The position numbers were made by a program, and so were the translations under genes. Below the pieces are notes generated by a model. It saw only the letters and a list, made by a program, of their open reading frames with translations, was not told where the DNA came from and made no database searches. Source: Desulfovibrionaceae bacterium (GTDB lineage: Bacteria > Desulfobacterota > Desulfovibrionia > Desulfovibrionales > Desulfovibrionaceae). From it: a stretch of 64,000 bases of DNA. The stretch is taken from assembly GCA_022510785.1 (NCBI GenBank), contig JAFLSV010000005.1:1-64000 (forward strand), given 5' to 3'. Of this stretch, positions 18,249 to 26,900 are shown in pieces (positions within the stretch are counted from its first letter, which is position 1; each line of letters begins with the position of its first letter).

Positions 18249-19106
18249 TCAGAGCAGTCCGTTCCTGCGTTTCCAGGCTTTGACGGTATTGGCGAGCAGC
18301 TGGGAAATGGTCATGGGGCCAATGCCCCCCGGCACAGGGGTCAGGGCCGAGGCCTTGCGGGATACGGCCTCAAAATCCACATCGCCGCACAGGCCGTTTT
18401 CCTGCCTGGTGATGCCGATATCGACGACAACCGCCCCTTCCCTGACCATATCGGCGGTGATGAAGCGGGGCTCACCCACGGCGGTGAACAGAAAATCCGC
18501 CTGGCGGCACTCTTCGGCCAGATTTCTGGTGCCGGAATGGCACATGGTGACGGTGGCGTTGTTGTCGCGTGAGCCGAGCATCAGGGCCAGCGGACGGCCC
18601 ACCAGATTGCTCCGGCCCACCACCACGGCCTTTTTGCCGTCCACAGACAGCTTGTAGTGGCGCAAAAGGGCGATGACCCCGGCGGGCGTGCAGGGGCGCA
18701 GGCCGGGCAGGCCCAGGGACAGGTTTCCCTGATTTTCGGGGTGCAGGCCGTCCACATCCTTGTGCGGATTGATGGCCTCCAGGCAGGGCTGCGCCTTGAT
18801 GGGCGCGGGCAGAGGCAGCTGGAGCAGAATGCCGTCCACCCCGTCATCCACATTGAGCTGGGAGATGAGGTGCGTCACATCCATCTGTTTGGCATGGGCG
18901 GGCAGGCGATAGGTGATGGTCTCAATGCCCACTTCGGCACAGGCGCGTTCCTTGTTGCGCACATACACCTGTGAGGCCGGATCGTCACCCACCAGCAGCA
19001 CGGCCAGATTGGGCGCGCGCTCCGCGTCGGGCAGCAGGGAGTTGATTTCCTTCTTCAGGGTCGCCCGCAGGCTTGCAGCCGTGGTCTTGCCGTCCAGAAT
19101 CAGCAT
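18249..19106 (-). CDS. folD: Bifunctional methylenetetrahydrofolate dehydrogenase/cyclohydrolase FolD
   Basis: Interconverts methylene-, methenyl- and formyl-tetrahydrofolate in the one-carbon pathway. The 285-residue product contains VGDDPASQVYVRNKERAC with the catalytic Lys region (about 40-60), LLQLPLP and VDGLHPEN (about 95-125), and the Rossmann motif VVVGRSNLVGRPLA (about 160). The C-terminal TPVPGGIGPMT signature is intact. The start at 19106 is chosen over a codon at 19124 because GAGGA lies five bases upstream of it and the family begins here. It is the last gene of the aroQ-efp-ftsK-folD run. Confidence 0.95.
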   Translation of the reverse strand: MLILDGKTTAASLRATLKKEINSLLPDAERAPNLAVLLVGDDPASQVYVRNKERACAEVGIETITYRLPAHAKQMDVTHLISQLNVDDGVDGILLQLPLPAPIKAQPCLEAINPHKDVDGLHPENQGNLSLGLPGLRPCTPAGVIALLRHYKLSVDGKKAVVVGRSNLVGRPLALMLGSRDNNATVTMCHSGTRNLAEECRQADFLFTAVGEPRFITADMVREGAVVVDIGITRQENGLCGDVDFEAVSRKASALTPVPGGIGPMTISQLLANTVKAWKRRNGLL

Positions 19107-19156
19107 AGGGATCCTCGCTTGCATTTTTTTGGTGGGTGTCCAAAGCGGCCCGGGTG

Positions 19157-21415
19157 TCAGAATTTGACCACATTGCGGGGCTTGCTGCTGTCACCGGGGG
19201 AGACCAGGCCGTCGCGTTCCATCTGTTCCACAAAGCGGGCCGCCCGGTTGAAACCTACCCGAAAGCGCCGTTGCAGCAGGGAAATGGACACCCTGCCCTG
19301 TTCGCGCACAAACCGCACGGCTTCGTGGTATATGGGGTCGTCCAGCACATCGTTCTTGTCCGGGCCCGCCCTGCCGTCGCCTTCGGGGGCGGGGTCTTCG
19401 GCCTCGGCGCCAAAGTCGGCAAAATCCACCGTGTAGGCTGGTTTTTGCAATTTTTTCCAATAGCTTACCACGGCGTTGACCTCGTCATCGCTGACAAAGG
19501 CCCCGTGCAGGCGCTGAAGCTTGCCTCCGCTGGGCTTGAACAGCATATCCCCCTTGCCGAGCAGGGCTTCGGCCCCGATGCTGTCCAGAATGGTGCGCGA
19601 ATCGTGATGGCTGGTCACCTGAAAGGCGATCCGGCAGGGAAAGTTGATCTTGATAAGCCCGGTCACGATATCCACGCTGGGACGCTGGGTGGCGATAATC
19701 AGGTGGATGCCCGCCGCGCGCGCCAGCTGGGCCAGACGCACGAGGCTGCTTTCCACCTCCTTGCCCTTGCTCATCATGAGGTCGGCCAGTTCATCCACAA
19801 TGATGACAAGAAAGGGCAGGGGCTCCAGAGCCTCGTCCGTGTCGCCGTGTGTCAGGGGGGTGCCGGCTTCGGCCGCGCGGGCCAGTTTGGCGTTGTAGCC
19901 CGTGATATTGCGCACCCCCGTGCGCTTGAACAGCTCATAGCGGCGATCCATTTCCCCAATGGCCCAGAGCAGGGCGTTTTTGGCCAGATCCATGTCAGTG
20001 ACCACGGGGTGCACCAGATGCGGCAAATCGGCGAACATGGCCAGTTCCACCCGCTTGGGGTCGATGAGCAGCATCTGCACCTCATCGGGCCGTGCCTTGT
20101 ACAGCAGACTGAGAATAATGGCGTTGAGGCACACGCTTTTGCCGGCGCCGGTGGCCCCGGCCACCAGCAGGTGGGGCATTTTGGCCAGGTCGTCGGTCAC
20201 CGGGCGGCCCCCGATGTCCTTGCCCAGGGCCATGGTCAGCAGCGAGGGCGAATCGCGGAAGCTGTCGCTTTGCACAATTTCCCGAAAACTGACCGTGGCC
20301 CGCTTTTCGTTGGGAATTTCCACCCCCACGGTGTCCGTGCCGGGAATGGGCGCCTGGATGCGCACGGCGACGGCCTTGAGCGACATGGCCAGATCCGGGG
20401 CCAGGGAGGCGATTCGGCTGGCCTTGACGCCGGGGTCGGGCCGCACCTCAAACATGGTGACCACCGGCCCGGGCGTGACCCTGGCCAGCTGGGCCTGCAC
20501 TCCGAAGTTCTGAAGGCAGACCATGAGCGCGTTGCCCCTGGCGTCCAGCACGGCGGGGTCGGGCCGGGCGGAGTTCCTGTCTGGCGGCACAGGGGCCAGC
20601 AGGTCGAAGGGGGGCAGGGGCAGGCGGGCGTCGTCGGCCTCTTTGCCTTTTTTTCTGAAGTGGGCAAGCAGGCCTTGCTGTTTGGGCTCCCTGCCCGGCG
20701 TTTTGGGTTTGTCCGTTCCCCCGGGGGCGCTGTCAGGGCGGGGGGGCTGGGCAATGTCAATATCCAGGATGGGCGCGCTTGCATCGCCGGCGCCGGCTTT
20801 CCCCTTCGGGCCGCCGGCCCCGGGCAGGGCCAGTCTGGGCTTGGGCAGGCGCACATGGGGCAGCCGGGGTTTGGGCATGGTTTTGACTGTGCGCGTGGCG
20901 GTTCTGACTCCCCGTCCGGTGAGCGCCAGCCATGAAATCTTGAACGACAGCTCCATGCCCGCCAGAAGGGCGAAAAGCCACACCAGCGCCGATCCGGCGG
21001 GGCTGAATATCTGATGTCCGCTGGCGAACAGCCAGGCGCCGATTACCCCGCCGCCGCGCACATCGCGGATACCCAGGTTCGCCGCCTCGGACAGGGTGAT
21101 AAGGCAGGTTGCCAGGAGCAGATAGCCTATCCAGCGGTACCAGGGCACGACAAACCATGTGGAGACCAGCCCCGCGCCCATGGCAAGGAAGAACAGGGCC
21201 CACAGATAGGAGGCGAAGCCGAAAATATCGGTCAGAAAGCCGGACAGGCAGGCGCCAAACAGGCCCGCTGAGTTGCGGATAAGCGTCTCCCCGCTGATGG
21301 ACTGGTTGAGCGTGGGGTCTTTAATATCAAAAGTCCACAGGCTGAGCAGGATCAGCAATCCGCAAAAAATGAAGAAGAGGCCGAGCAGTTCCCGGATCAG
21401 TTTCTGTCCGTTCGT
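19157..21415 (-). CDS. ftsK: DNA translocase FtsK
   Basis: Septal DNA pump for chromosome dimer resolution and segregation. About 752 residues: four N-terminal membrane segments (roughly 10-165), a Pro/Lys-rich linker, the RecA-like motor with Walker A GATGAGKS near 420, and a C-terminal gamma winged helix that would recognise KOPS. The start is problematic. The frame is open from an in-frame TGA near 21434, and the first ATG/GTG/TTG is TTG 21358, inside the first membrane helix. The hydrophilic N-terminus expected for FtsK instead begins at ACG 21415, exactly six bases after a perfect AAGGAG (complement of 21422-21427). I therefore give ACG as the likely start, with a sequencing difference as the alternative. 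Confidence 0.9.
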   Translation of the reverse strand, partial: TNGQKLIRELLGLFFIFCGLLILLSLWTFDIKDPTLNQSISGETLIRNSAGLFGACLSGFLTDIFGFASYLWALFFLAMGAGLVSTWFVVPWYRWIGYLLLATCLITLSEAANLGIRDVRGGGVIGAWLFASGHQIFSPAGSALVWLFALLAGMELSFKISWLALTGRGVRTATRTVKTMPKPRLPHVRLPKPRLALPGAGGPKGKAGAGDASAPILDIDIAQPPRPDSAPGGTDKPKTPGREPKQQGLLAHFRKKGKEADDARLPLPPFDLLAPVPPDRNSARPDPAVLDARGNALMVCLQNFGVQAQLARVTPGPVVTMFEVRPDPGVKASRIASLAPDLAMSLKAVAVRIQAPIPGTDTVGVEIPNEKRATVSFREIVQSDSFRDSPSLLTMALGKDIGGRPVTDDLAKMPHLLVAGATGAGKSVCLNAIILSLLYKARPDEVQMLLIDPKRVELAMFADLPHLVHPVVTDMDLAKNALLWAIGEMDRRYELFKRTGVRNITGYNAKLARAAEAGTPLTHGDTDEALEPLPFLVIIVDELADLMMSKGKEVESSLVRLAQLARAAGIHLIIATQRPSVDIVTGLIKINFPCRIAFQVTSHHDSRTILDSIGAEALLGKGDMLFKPSGGKLQRLHGAFVSDDEVNAVVSYWKKLQKPAYTVDFADFGAEAEDPAPEGDGRAGPDKNDVLDDPIYHEAVRFVREQGRVSISLLQRRFRVGFNRAARFVEQMERDGLVSPGDSSKPRNVVKF

Positions 21416-21471
21416 GGCAGGCTCCTTGCGCCGTCAGGCGCGTTGTCCGGAGAAAACGCGGAGGAAAAGAG

Positions 21472-22029
21472 CTATTCGCGGCCCAGGTATTCGCGGGTGC
21501 GGGTGTCCACCTTGATCTTGTCGCCCGTATTGACGAATAGCGGCACCTGGACGGTGACGCCGGTTTCCAGCACGGCGGGCTTGGTCACGTTGGACACGGT
21601 GTCGCCCTTGGCGCCCGGTTCGGTCTGCGTCACCTCCAGCACCAGGCTGACCGGGATTTCAATGTCAATGGGCTCGCCATTGTACAGGAGAACGCGGCAT
21701 TCCTGGGCGTCCTTCAAAAAGGCCGACTTACCGCCCGTGAATTCCTCGGACAGATGCAGCTGCTCGTAGGTGACCATATCCATGAACACCAAATCCTCGC
21801 CTTCGCGGTACAGGAACTGCATGTCCCGCTGTTCCATGTCCGGTTTGCCGACCTTTTCGCCGGATCGGAAGGTGTTGTCCACCACGCGGCCGTTGAGGAT
21901 GTTGCGCAGCTTGGTGCGGACCATGGCGCCGCCCTTGCCGGGCTTGAAGTGCTGAAACTCGACAATTTCATAAGGGGTGCCGTCGAGTTCGATTTTGAGA
22001 CCTCTGCGAAAATCGGTAGTGGAATACAT
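21472..22029 (-). CDS. efp: Elongation factor P
   Basis: Rescues ribosomes stalled on polyproline by entering between the P and E sites. The 185-residue protein has the KOW-like N-domain with the tip loop KPGKGGA (modifiable Lys at residue 32) and two OB domains; the C-terminal family segment [16 protein letters not shown] is complete. A Lys at the tip is compatible with beta-lysylation, but no epmA or epmB lies in the window. It is 18 bases downstream of aroQ and 56 bases before ftsK. Confidence 0.97.
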   Translation of the reverse strand: MYSTTDFRRGLKIELDGTPYEIVEFQHFKPGKGGAMVRTKLRNILNGRVVDNTFRSGEKVGKPDMEQRDMQFLYREGEDLVFMDMVTYEQLHLSEEFTGGKSAFLKDAQECRVLLYNGEPIDIEIPVSLVLEVTQTEPGAKGDTVSNVTKPAVLETGVTVQVPLFVNTGDKIKVDTRTREYLGRE

Positions 22030-22047
22030 GCTGCCTCCGGGCGGGGT

Positions 22048-22506
22048 TCAGGAATGCTGGCGGTTGAGGTGAAACACAAGGGCCTGCACAGCCAGGGCAT
22101 ACGAGCTCAGGCCAAAGCCCGAAACGACGCCCAGGCAGTGTTTGGCCATGAAGCTGCGCTGGCGGATGGGATCTTCCGTGCGGGCGAACACGTTGCTCAC
22201 ATGCACTTCCACACAGGGCAGGCCAATCCAGGCCAGACAATCGGCCAGGGCCAGGCTGCTGTGCGTGAGCGCGCCGGCGTTGAACGCCACGCCGTCCACG
22301 CCCTCGCGCCGGGCCTGCTCCAGGCGGTCAATGAGCGCGCCCTCGTGGTTGGACTGGAAAAATTCCAGGCGCGCGGCATTCTCTCCCAAAAGCTCATGCA
22401 CCAGGCCGGGAATGGCGTCCAGTCCCTCGCTGCCGTATATTTCCGGCTGACGCTGACCGAGGGCGCCCAGGTTGGGGCCGTTGAGCACAAGAATGCGGTA
22501 GGGCAT
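22048..22506 (-). CDS. aroQ: 3-dehydroquinate dehydratase, type II
   Basis: Third step of the shikimate pathway. The 152-residue length and motifs define type II: ILVLNGPNLGALGQRQPEIYG at the start with the catalytic Tyr, FFQSNHEG near 50, NAGALTHSS near 77 and EVHVSNVFARE-like EVHVSNVFAR near 100. It is the first gene of the minus-strand run with efp, ftsK and folD. Confidence 0.96.
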   Translation of the reverse strand: MPYRILVLNGPNLGALGQRQPEIYGSEGLDAIPGLVHELLGENAARLEFFQSNHEGALIDRLEQARREGVDGVAFNAGALTHSSLALADCLAWIGLPCVEVHVSNVFARTEDPIRQRSFMAKHCLGVVSGFGLSSYALAVQALVFHLNRQHS

Positions 22507-22655
22507 GATGTTCCTTATGAACAGGGGACGCGCGCGGAATACGGCGCGCGCCGCCCGCGTTGCGTTTTGAACCGGACAGGGCTACTCTTGCGGAACTTGC
22601 CTGAAAAATCTCATTGTGTCGATGCGTCCCCTTCTTGTCAACCGTGCGAGGATTC

Positions 22656-23363
22656 ATGAACGCCCCTTCCGACCGGACGCCCCTGTCCGCCCCTTCCGCG
22701 GAAGCGGCCCCGGGTGATGACACGTTTCGCCTGCCCACCCTGGAACTGGCGGCCACCCTGTTCACGCCGGAGCAGCTGCGCGCCGCCCTGCCCGATACGG
22801 TTCAGATTGCCCTGGCCGGGCGCTCCAATGTGGGCAAGTCCTCGTTGATTAACGCCCTGGCCCGCCGGCGGCAGCTGGCCAGGGTCAGCGCCACGCCGGG
22901 CAAGACGCGCTCGGTCAACCTGTTCCGCGTTGTGCCCGACGGCTTCTGCCTGACCGATCTGCCCGGTTACGGCTACGCCCGCCGGGGCAAGGAGGAGCGC
23001 CGGGCCTGGGGAACGCTGATAGAAAGCTGCCTGTGCCAGAGCCGGGGCCTGCGGGCCGTTGTTCTGCTGCTGGACTGCCGCCTGCCGCCGCAGGCCGTGG
23101 ATCGGGCCATGGTGGAGTTTGCCCGGGCCCATGCCCTGCGCCTTGTGCCGGTGCTGACTAAGGCCGACAAGTGCAATCAGCGCGAGAGAGCCGCCCGGCA
23201 GAAGGAATGGGCGCCCATGCTGGGGGGGGACATGGCCTTGCCGGTATCGGCCAGAACAGGTCTGGGCCTGCCCGCGCTGTGGGCGCTGCTGCGCGGGGCC
23301 GCCCGATCCGTTGCGCCCGAAGAAGCCGTGCCGCGTCAGTCCGCTTCCCGGGAACTTTCCTGA
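22656..23363 (+). CDS. engB: Ribosome biogenesis GTP-binding protein EngB/YsxC
   Basis: TrmE-Era-Obg-type GTPase needed for 50S subunit maturation. The 235-residue product has G1 AGRSNVGKSSL (about 53-63), G2/G3 with TPGKTRSVN and DLPGYGYA (about 79-110), and G4 TKADK (about 165). ATG 22656 follows GAGGA; an in-frame codon 14 residues earlier is less likely. An N-terminal Ser/Ala-rich stretch of about 25 residues is longer than in many homologues. It is divergent from aroQ and 39 bases before the helicase gene. Confidence 0.95.
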   Translation: MNAPSDRTPLSAPSAEAAPGDDTFRLPTLELAATLFTPEQLRAALPDTVQIALAGRSNVGKSSLINALARRRQLARVSATPGKTRSVNLFRVVPDGFCLTDLPGYGYARRGKEERRAWGTLIESCLCQSRGLRAVVLLLDCRLPPQAVDRAMVEFARAHALRLVPVLTKADKCNQRERAARQKEWAPMLGGDMALPVSARTGLGLPALWALLRGAARSVAPEEAVPRQSASRELS

Positions 23364-23402
23364 CATGCGCGCTGTCCGTCTTTCCCACGCAAGAGGAGTA
23401 TC

Positions 23403-25763
23403 GTGGATATATCCCAACTCAACGAGGCCCAGCGCCAGGCGGTGACAGCGCCGGAAGGCCCGGTTCTGGTCATTGCGGGCGCGGGCAGCGGCAAAACCCG
23501 CACCATTGTCCACCGCCTGGCCTGGCTGGTGGAGCAGGGCTTGCCCGCCAGCTCCATCCTGCTTTTGACCTTTACCCGCAAGGCCGCGCATGAAATGCTG
23601 GATCGGGCTTCCCTGCTGCTTGATCAGCAGCTGATGGGCATCCAGGGCGGCACCTTTCACGCGTTCGCCTTTTCGGTGCTGCGCCGCTATCCCCCCGGCT
23701 GGGTCATGGAGCGGGGCGCGGGCCTCAGCGTCATGGACGCGGCGGACAGCACATCCGCCATCCAGCATTGCAGGGAAGCGCTGTCCATAGGCAGGGGCGA
23801 TCGCAGCTTTCCCCGCACCCAGACCATTCTTGGGCTGTTCAGCAAGGCCCGCAACAAGGAACTGGAGCTGGAGGAAGTGCTGCGGCGCGAGGCCCAGCAT
23901 CTCTTGCCCCACGCTTCGGATCTGGGGCGCCTGGCCGGGGCCTATGCCGAGTACCGGCGGGAGCACGCCCTGCTGGACTATGACGATTTGCTCTTTGAGC
24001 TGGAGGCCATGCTGCGCGATCGCCGGGATGTGCTGGAGCTTCAAAGGCAGCGTTTCCGCCAGATTCTGGTGGACGAGTACCAGGATACCAACAGGGTGCA
24101 GGCCCGGCTGGTGCGTCTTCTGGCCGGCGAGCCCGACAGCGGGGGCAACGTCATGGCCGTGGGCGACGACGCCCAGTCCATTTACGCCTTTCGCGGGGCG
24201 ACGGTGCACAATATTCTGGACTTTCCCCGGCTTTTTCCCGGCACGCGCCTGGTGCGGCTGGAAGAGAATTACCGCTCGGTGCAGCCCGTGCTGGATGTGG
24301 CCAACGCCGTTCTGGAAAACGCGCCCGAAGGCTATCGCAAGCGCCTTTTTTCGCGGCGCGGCGTGCCTGACGGCGCGGCCGTGCGCCTGTATCATCCCCT
24401 GAGCGATCTGTCCCAGGCCCAGATGGCGGCCCGCCGCATTGAGGAGCTTTTGGAACGTTTCCGCCCCTGTGATATCGCGGTGCTGTTCCGGGCGGGCTAT
24501 CAGTCCTACCACCTGGAAGTGGAGCTGAACAAGCGGGGCATCGGCTTCCGCAAATACGGCGGCCTGCGCTACGCCGAGGCCTCCCATGTCAAGGATGTGC
24601 TGGCCTTTGCCCGCCTGGTGGTCAACCCGCTGGATCTGCCCTCCTTTGAGCGTGTGGCCGGCCTGTCGCGGGGCATCGGCCCCAAGACTTCGCGCAGACT
24701 GTACGAGGTGGCCGCGCGCGGGGATCAGGCCGCGCTCGCCAAAGCCTGCGCCAAGTACGCCGAATTCCTGGCGGATATGGAACTGGTCACTGAGCTGCGG
24801 CTGAGGGCCCTGCCGCCTGACCGCACGGTGGGCGAAATTCTTGAGCATTACCGTCCCCGCCTGGAAATGCTCTATCCCGACGACTGGCCCCGCCGCCTTC
24901 AGGGGCTGGAGGAGCTGTCCACCATCGCCGCCGCCTATGACGATCTGGAACTTTGCATCGGCGATCTGTCGCTGGAAAGCCCGGACGAACAGGAGCGGGA
25001 CGAGGAGAGGGACCGGGTGGTGCTGTCCACGGTTCATTCGGCCAAGGGGCTGGAGTGGTCCGCTGTGCTGATCATCGACCTGGTGGAGGATCGCTTCCCC
25101 TCCCGTCACGCCCTGACCCGCCCCGAGGATTTTGAGGAAGAGCGCCGCCTCATGTATGTGGCGTGCACCCGCGCCCGCGATACGCTGGATCTGTTTGTGC
25201 CCATGACCCTGTTCAGCCGCGCGGCGGGCGGCCAGGAGCCGGCCACGCCCAGCCCCTTTGTGCGCGAGCTGCCCCTGGATGCGCTGGATGAGCGCGGCGG
25301 GCTGGAGGAAATCCATGAGGGGTACGGGGGCGCGTTGTCCCGGCGGAGGGCGCGGCCCCCGGCGGGTTCGGACACACTGCCCGGAGCCATGTTTTCCCCC
25401 CGGCCGTCCCTGACCCGTCTCCGGTGCGGAATCCCGCCAGGTGTCCGGATGGAGCAGCCGGAGGCTCCCGATGAGTTTGAGCCGGCAGAGGCTGGCGAGG
25501 CCCTGACCCGCGTTCGGCGCGCCGGCCGGCCGGAAGACCCTGAGGCCGGGTATCTGGCCGCCGTGGCCGCCAGTCCCGATGCGGAAAGCCCGCCCGATGC
25601 GGAGCGGGCCGTTCAGCCCCGCCGCCTGGGCTACTGCCGTCACCGGGTCTTTGGGCGGGGCAAAATTGTGGAGGAACTGCCCCCCGACAAATACCGCGTG
25701 AATTTCCCGGGCTTTGGCCTCAAGGTCATTCTGGCCGCATACCTGAGCCTGGAAGGCGCGTAA
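23403..25763 (+). CDS. UvrD/PcrA-type superfamily I DNA helicase
   Basis: ATP-dependent 3'-5' helicase of the UvrD/Rep family, 786 residues. Motif I GAGSGKT is at 26-32, motif II is VDEYQDTN near 223, and motif III is GDDAQSIYAFRGA near 260. Motif V/VI are STVHSAKGLEW near 545 and MYVACTRARD near 585. After the motor there is a low-complexity linker of about 130 residues. A C-terminal Tudor-like domain (HRVFGRGKIVEE...VILAAY), as found at the end of PcrA and UvrD, closes the protein and can bind RNA polymerase. GTG 23403 is preceded by GAGGAG. Whether it is the cell's main UvrD or a paralogue cannot be seen from this window. Confidence 0.92.
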   Translation: MDISQLNEAQRQAVTAPEGPVLVIAGAGSGKTRTIVHRLAWLVEQGLPASSILLLTFTRKAAHEMLDRASLLLDQQLMGIQGGTFHAFAFSVLRRYPPGWVMERGAGLSVMDAADSTSAIQHCREALSIGRGDRSFPRTQTILGLFSKARNKELELEEVLRREAQHLLPHASDLGRLAGAYAEYRREHALLDYDDLLFELEAMLRDRRDVLELQRQRFRQILVDEYQDTNRVQARLVRLLAGEPDSGGNVMAVGDDAQSIYAFRGATVHNILDFPRLFPGTRLVRLEENYRSVQPVLDVANAVLENAPEGYRKRLFSRRGVPDGAAVRLYHPLSDLSQAQMAARRIEELLERFRPCDIAVLFRAGYQSYHLEVELNKRGIGFRKYGGLRYAEASHVKDVLAFARLVVNPLDLPSFERVAGLSRGIGPKTSRRLYEVAARGDQAALAKACAKYAEFLADMELVTELRLRALPPDRTVGEILEHYRPRLEMLYPDDWPRRLQGLEELSTIAAAYDDLELCIGDLSLESPDEQERDEERDRVVLSTVHSAKGLEWSAVLIIDLVEDRFPSRHALTRPEDFEEERRLMYVACTRARDTLDLFVPMTLFSRAAGGQEPATPSPFVRELPLDALDERGGLEEIHEGYGGALSRRRARPPAGSDTLPGAMFSPRPSLTRLRCGIPPGVRMEQPEAPDEFEPAEAGEALTRVRRAGRPEDPEAGYLAAVAASPDAESPPDAERAVQPRRLGYCRHRVFGRGKIVEELPPDKYRVNFPGFGLKVILAAYLSLEGA

Positions 25764-25769
25764 GCGGGT

Positions 25770-26816
25770 GTGCGCAATCAGGTGCGGAAAATACTGAAAA
25801 AAACCAAGGGGAAAAGCAAGTTGCGCACAATACGAACACCCCGCAGCGAAGATGACATTCTCGCCTTGCTGTCCGAGCATTTCCCCGTATCCTGCCCCGC
25901 TTTGCTGGTAGGGCGGGGGGATGACTGCGCGGTTTTGCGGCCGGGCGGCTCCCTGGCGGTCACCTGCGACGTGTTTGTCGAGGATGTCCACTTCCGCCGC
26001 CGCTATTTTTCCGCCGCTGATATCGGCCATAAGGCTCTGGCGGTGAATCTCAGCGACCTGGCTTCAGCCGGAGCCCGGCCGTTGGGCTTTGTCCTGGGCC
26101 TGACCCTCACCGGACGCGAGGATGAGACCTGGCTGCACGACTTTGCCGAGGGCATGGCCCGGCTTGCGCGGCGCTGGGGGGTGGGGCTGGCCGGGGGCGA
26201 TCTCGCCCGGGCGCGGAGCCTCCATATCAGCATCACGGCATGGGGCGAAGTTCCGGCCCATCTGCCGCGCGGGCTGCGCCGGGCCAGGGCGCAGGAAGGC
26301 GACATTCTGTTCCTTGTGGGAAGCCTGGGCATGGCCCGGGTGGGACTGAATCTTCTGGAGACCGCCGACGGGCCGGACGGGGCGGCGGCGGTTCTGGCCG
26401 CCTGGCCCGCGGCCTGCTCGGCGCATCTGCGCCCCGGGCCCTTGGTGGATGAGGGCAGGCTGCTGGCCCGTCTGGCAGCCCCGGCCCCGGACAGGTATTC
26501 CCTGATGGATGTCTCGGACGGACTGGCCCGCGATCTGCCCCGCCTGCTGGGCGGACGCGGCGCCGAGCTTGAGCTGCCCGCGGCTTTTTTGCCGGACGAG
26601 CTGCGGCGCTATGCCGCCGAACAGGGGCTGGAGGCGGCGTCGTTCGCGTTTGAAGGCGGCGAGGACTATGCCCTGGCGGGAACCTGTCCGCCGGAAGGCT
26701 GGGCGGATCTGATCCGGGCCCTGCCCGTGGCCAGACGGCTGGGCGTGGTGACCGGAAAGGAGATAGTTCTCAATTCGCGTCCCCGCCCGGTGGGCGGCTT
26801 TGACCACTTCGCCTGA
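25770..26816 (+). CDS. thiL: Thiamine-monophosphate kinase
   Basis: Phosphorylates thiamine phosphate to the diphosphate cofactor. AIR-synthase-fold protein with the ThiL pattern SEDDILALLSEHFP, GRGDDCAVLR, DVFVEDVHF (metal and substrate binding), HKALAVNLSDLASAGARP and GGDLARA; a late FEGGEDYALAG is also diagnostic. The start is uncertain. GTG 25770 gives a Lys/Arg-rich extension of 17 residues, while TTG 25821 follows AAGGGGAAA and begins close to where homologues begin. It lies six bases after the helicase gene, so the two are co-transcribed. Confidence 0.9.
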   Translation: MRNQVRKILKKTKGKSKLRTIRTPRSEDDILALLSEHFPVSCPALLVGRGDDCAVLRPGGSLAVTCDVFVEDVHFRRRYFSAADIGHKALAVNLSDLASAGARPLGFVLGLTLTGREDETWLHDFAEGMARLARRWGVGLAGGDLARARSLHISITAWGEVPAHLPRGLRRARAQEGDILFLVGSLGMARVGLNLLETADGPDGAAAVLAAWPAACSAHLRPGPLVDEGRLLARLAAPAPDRYSLMDVSDGLARDLPRLLGGRGAELELPAAFLPDELRRYAAEQGLEAASFAFEGGEDYALAGTCPPEGWADLIRALPVARRLGVVTGKEIVLNSRPRPVGGFDHFA

Positions 26817-26900
26817 AAAAAACGGCTTCCGGAGCGGGCTTGCCGCGCAGCGCAAGACGGGTTATTGGTGAACAATCTTGACCCGTCATAAGGCTCTGGC

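Noticed and set aside
19136-20935. Long plus-strand open frame antisense to ftsK
   Set aside because: No recognisable protein, fully covered by ftsK, and typical antisense composition in GC-rich DNA.
22638-26030. Very long minus-strand open frame antisense to engB, the helicase and thiL
   Set aside because: Its composition (Gly, His, Gln, Ala-rich) is the mirror of GC-rich codons, and it covers three clear genes on the other strand.
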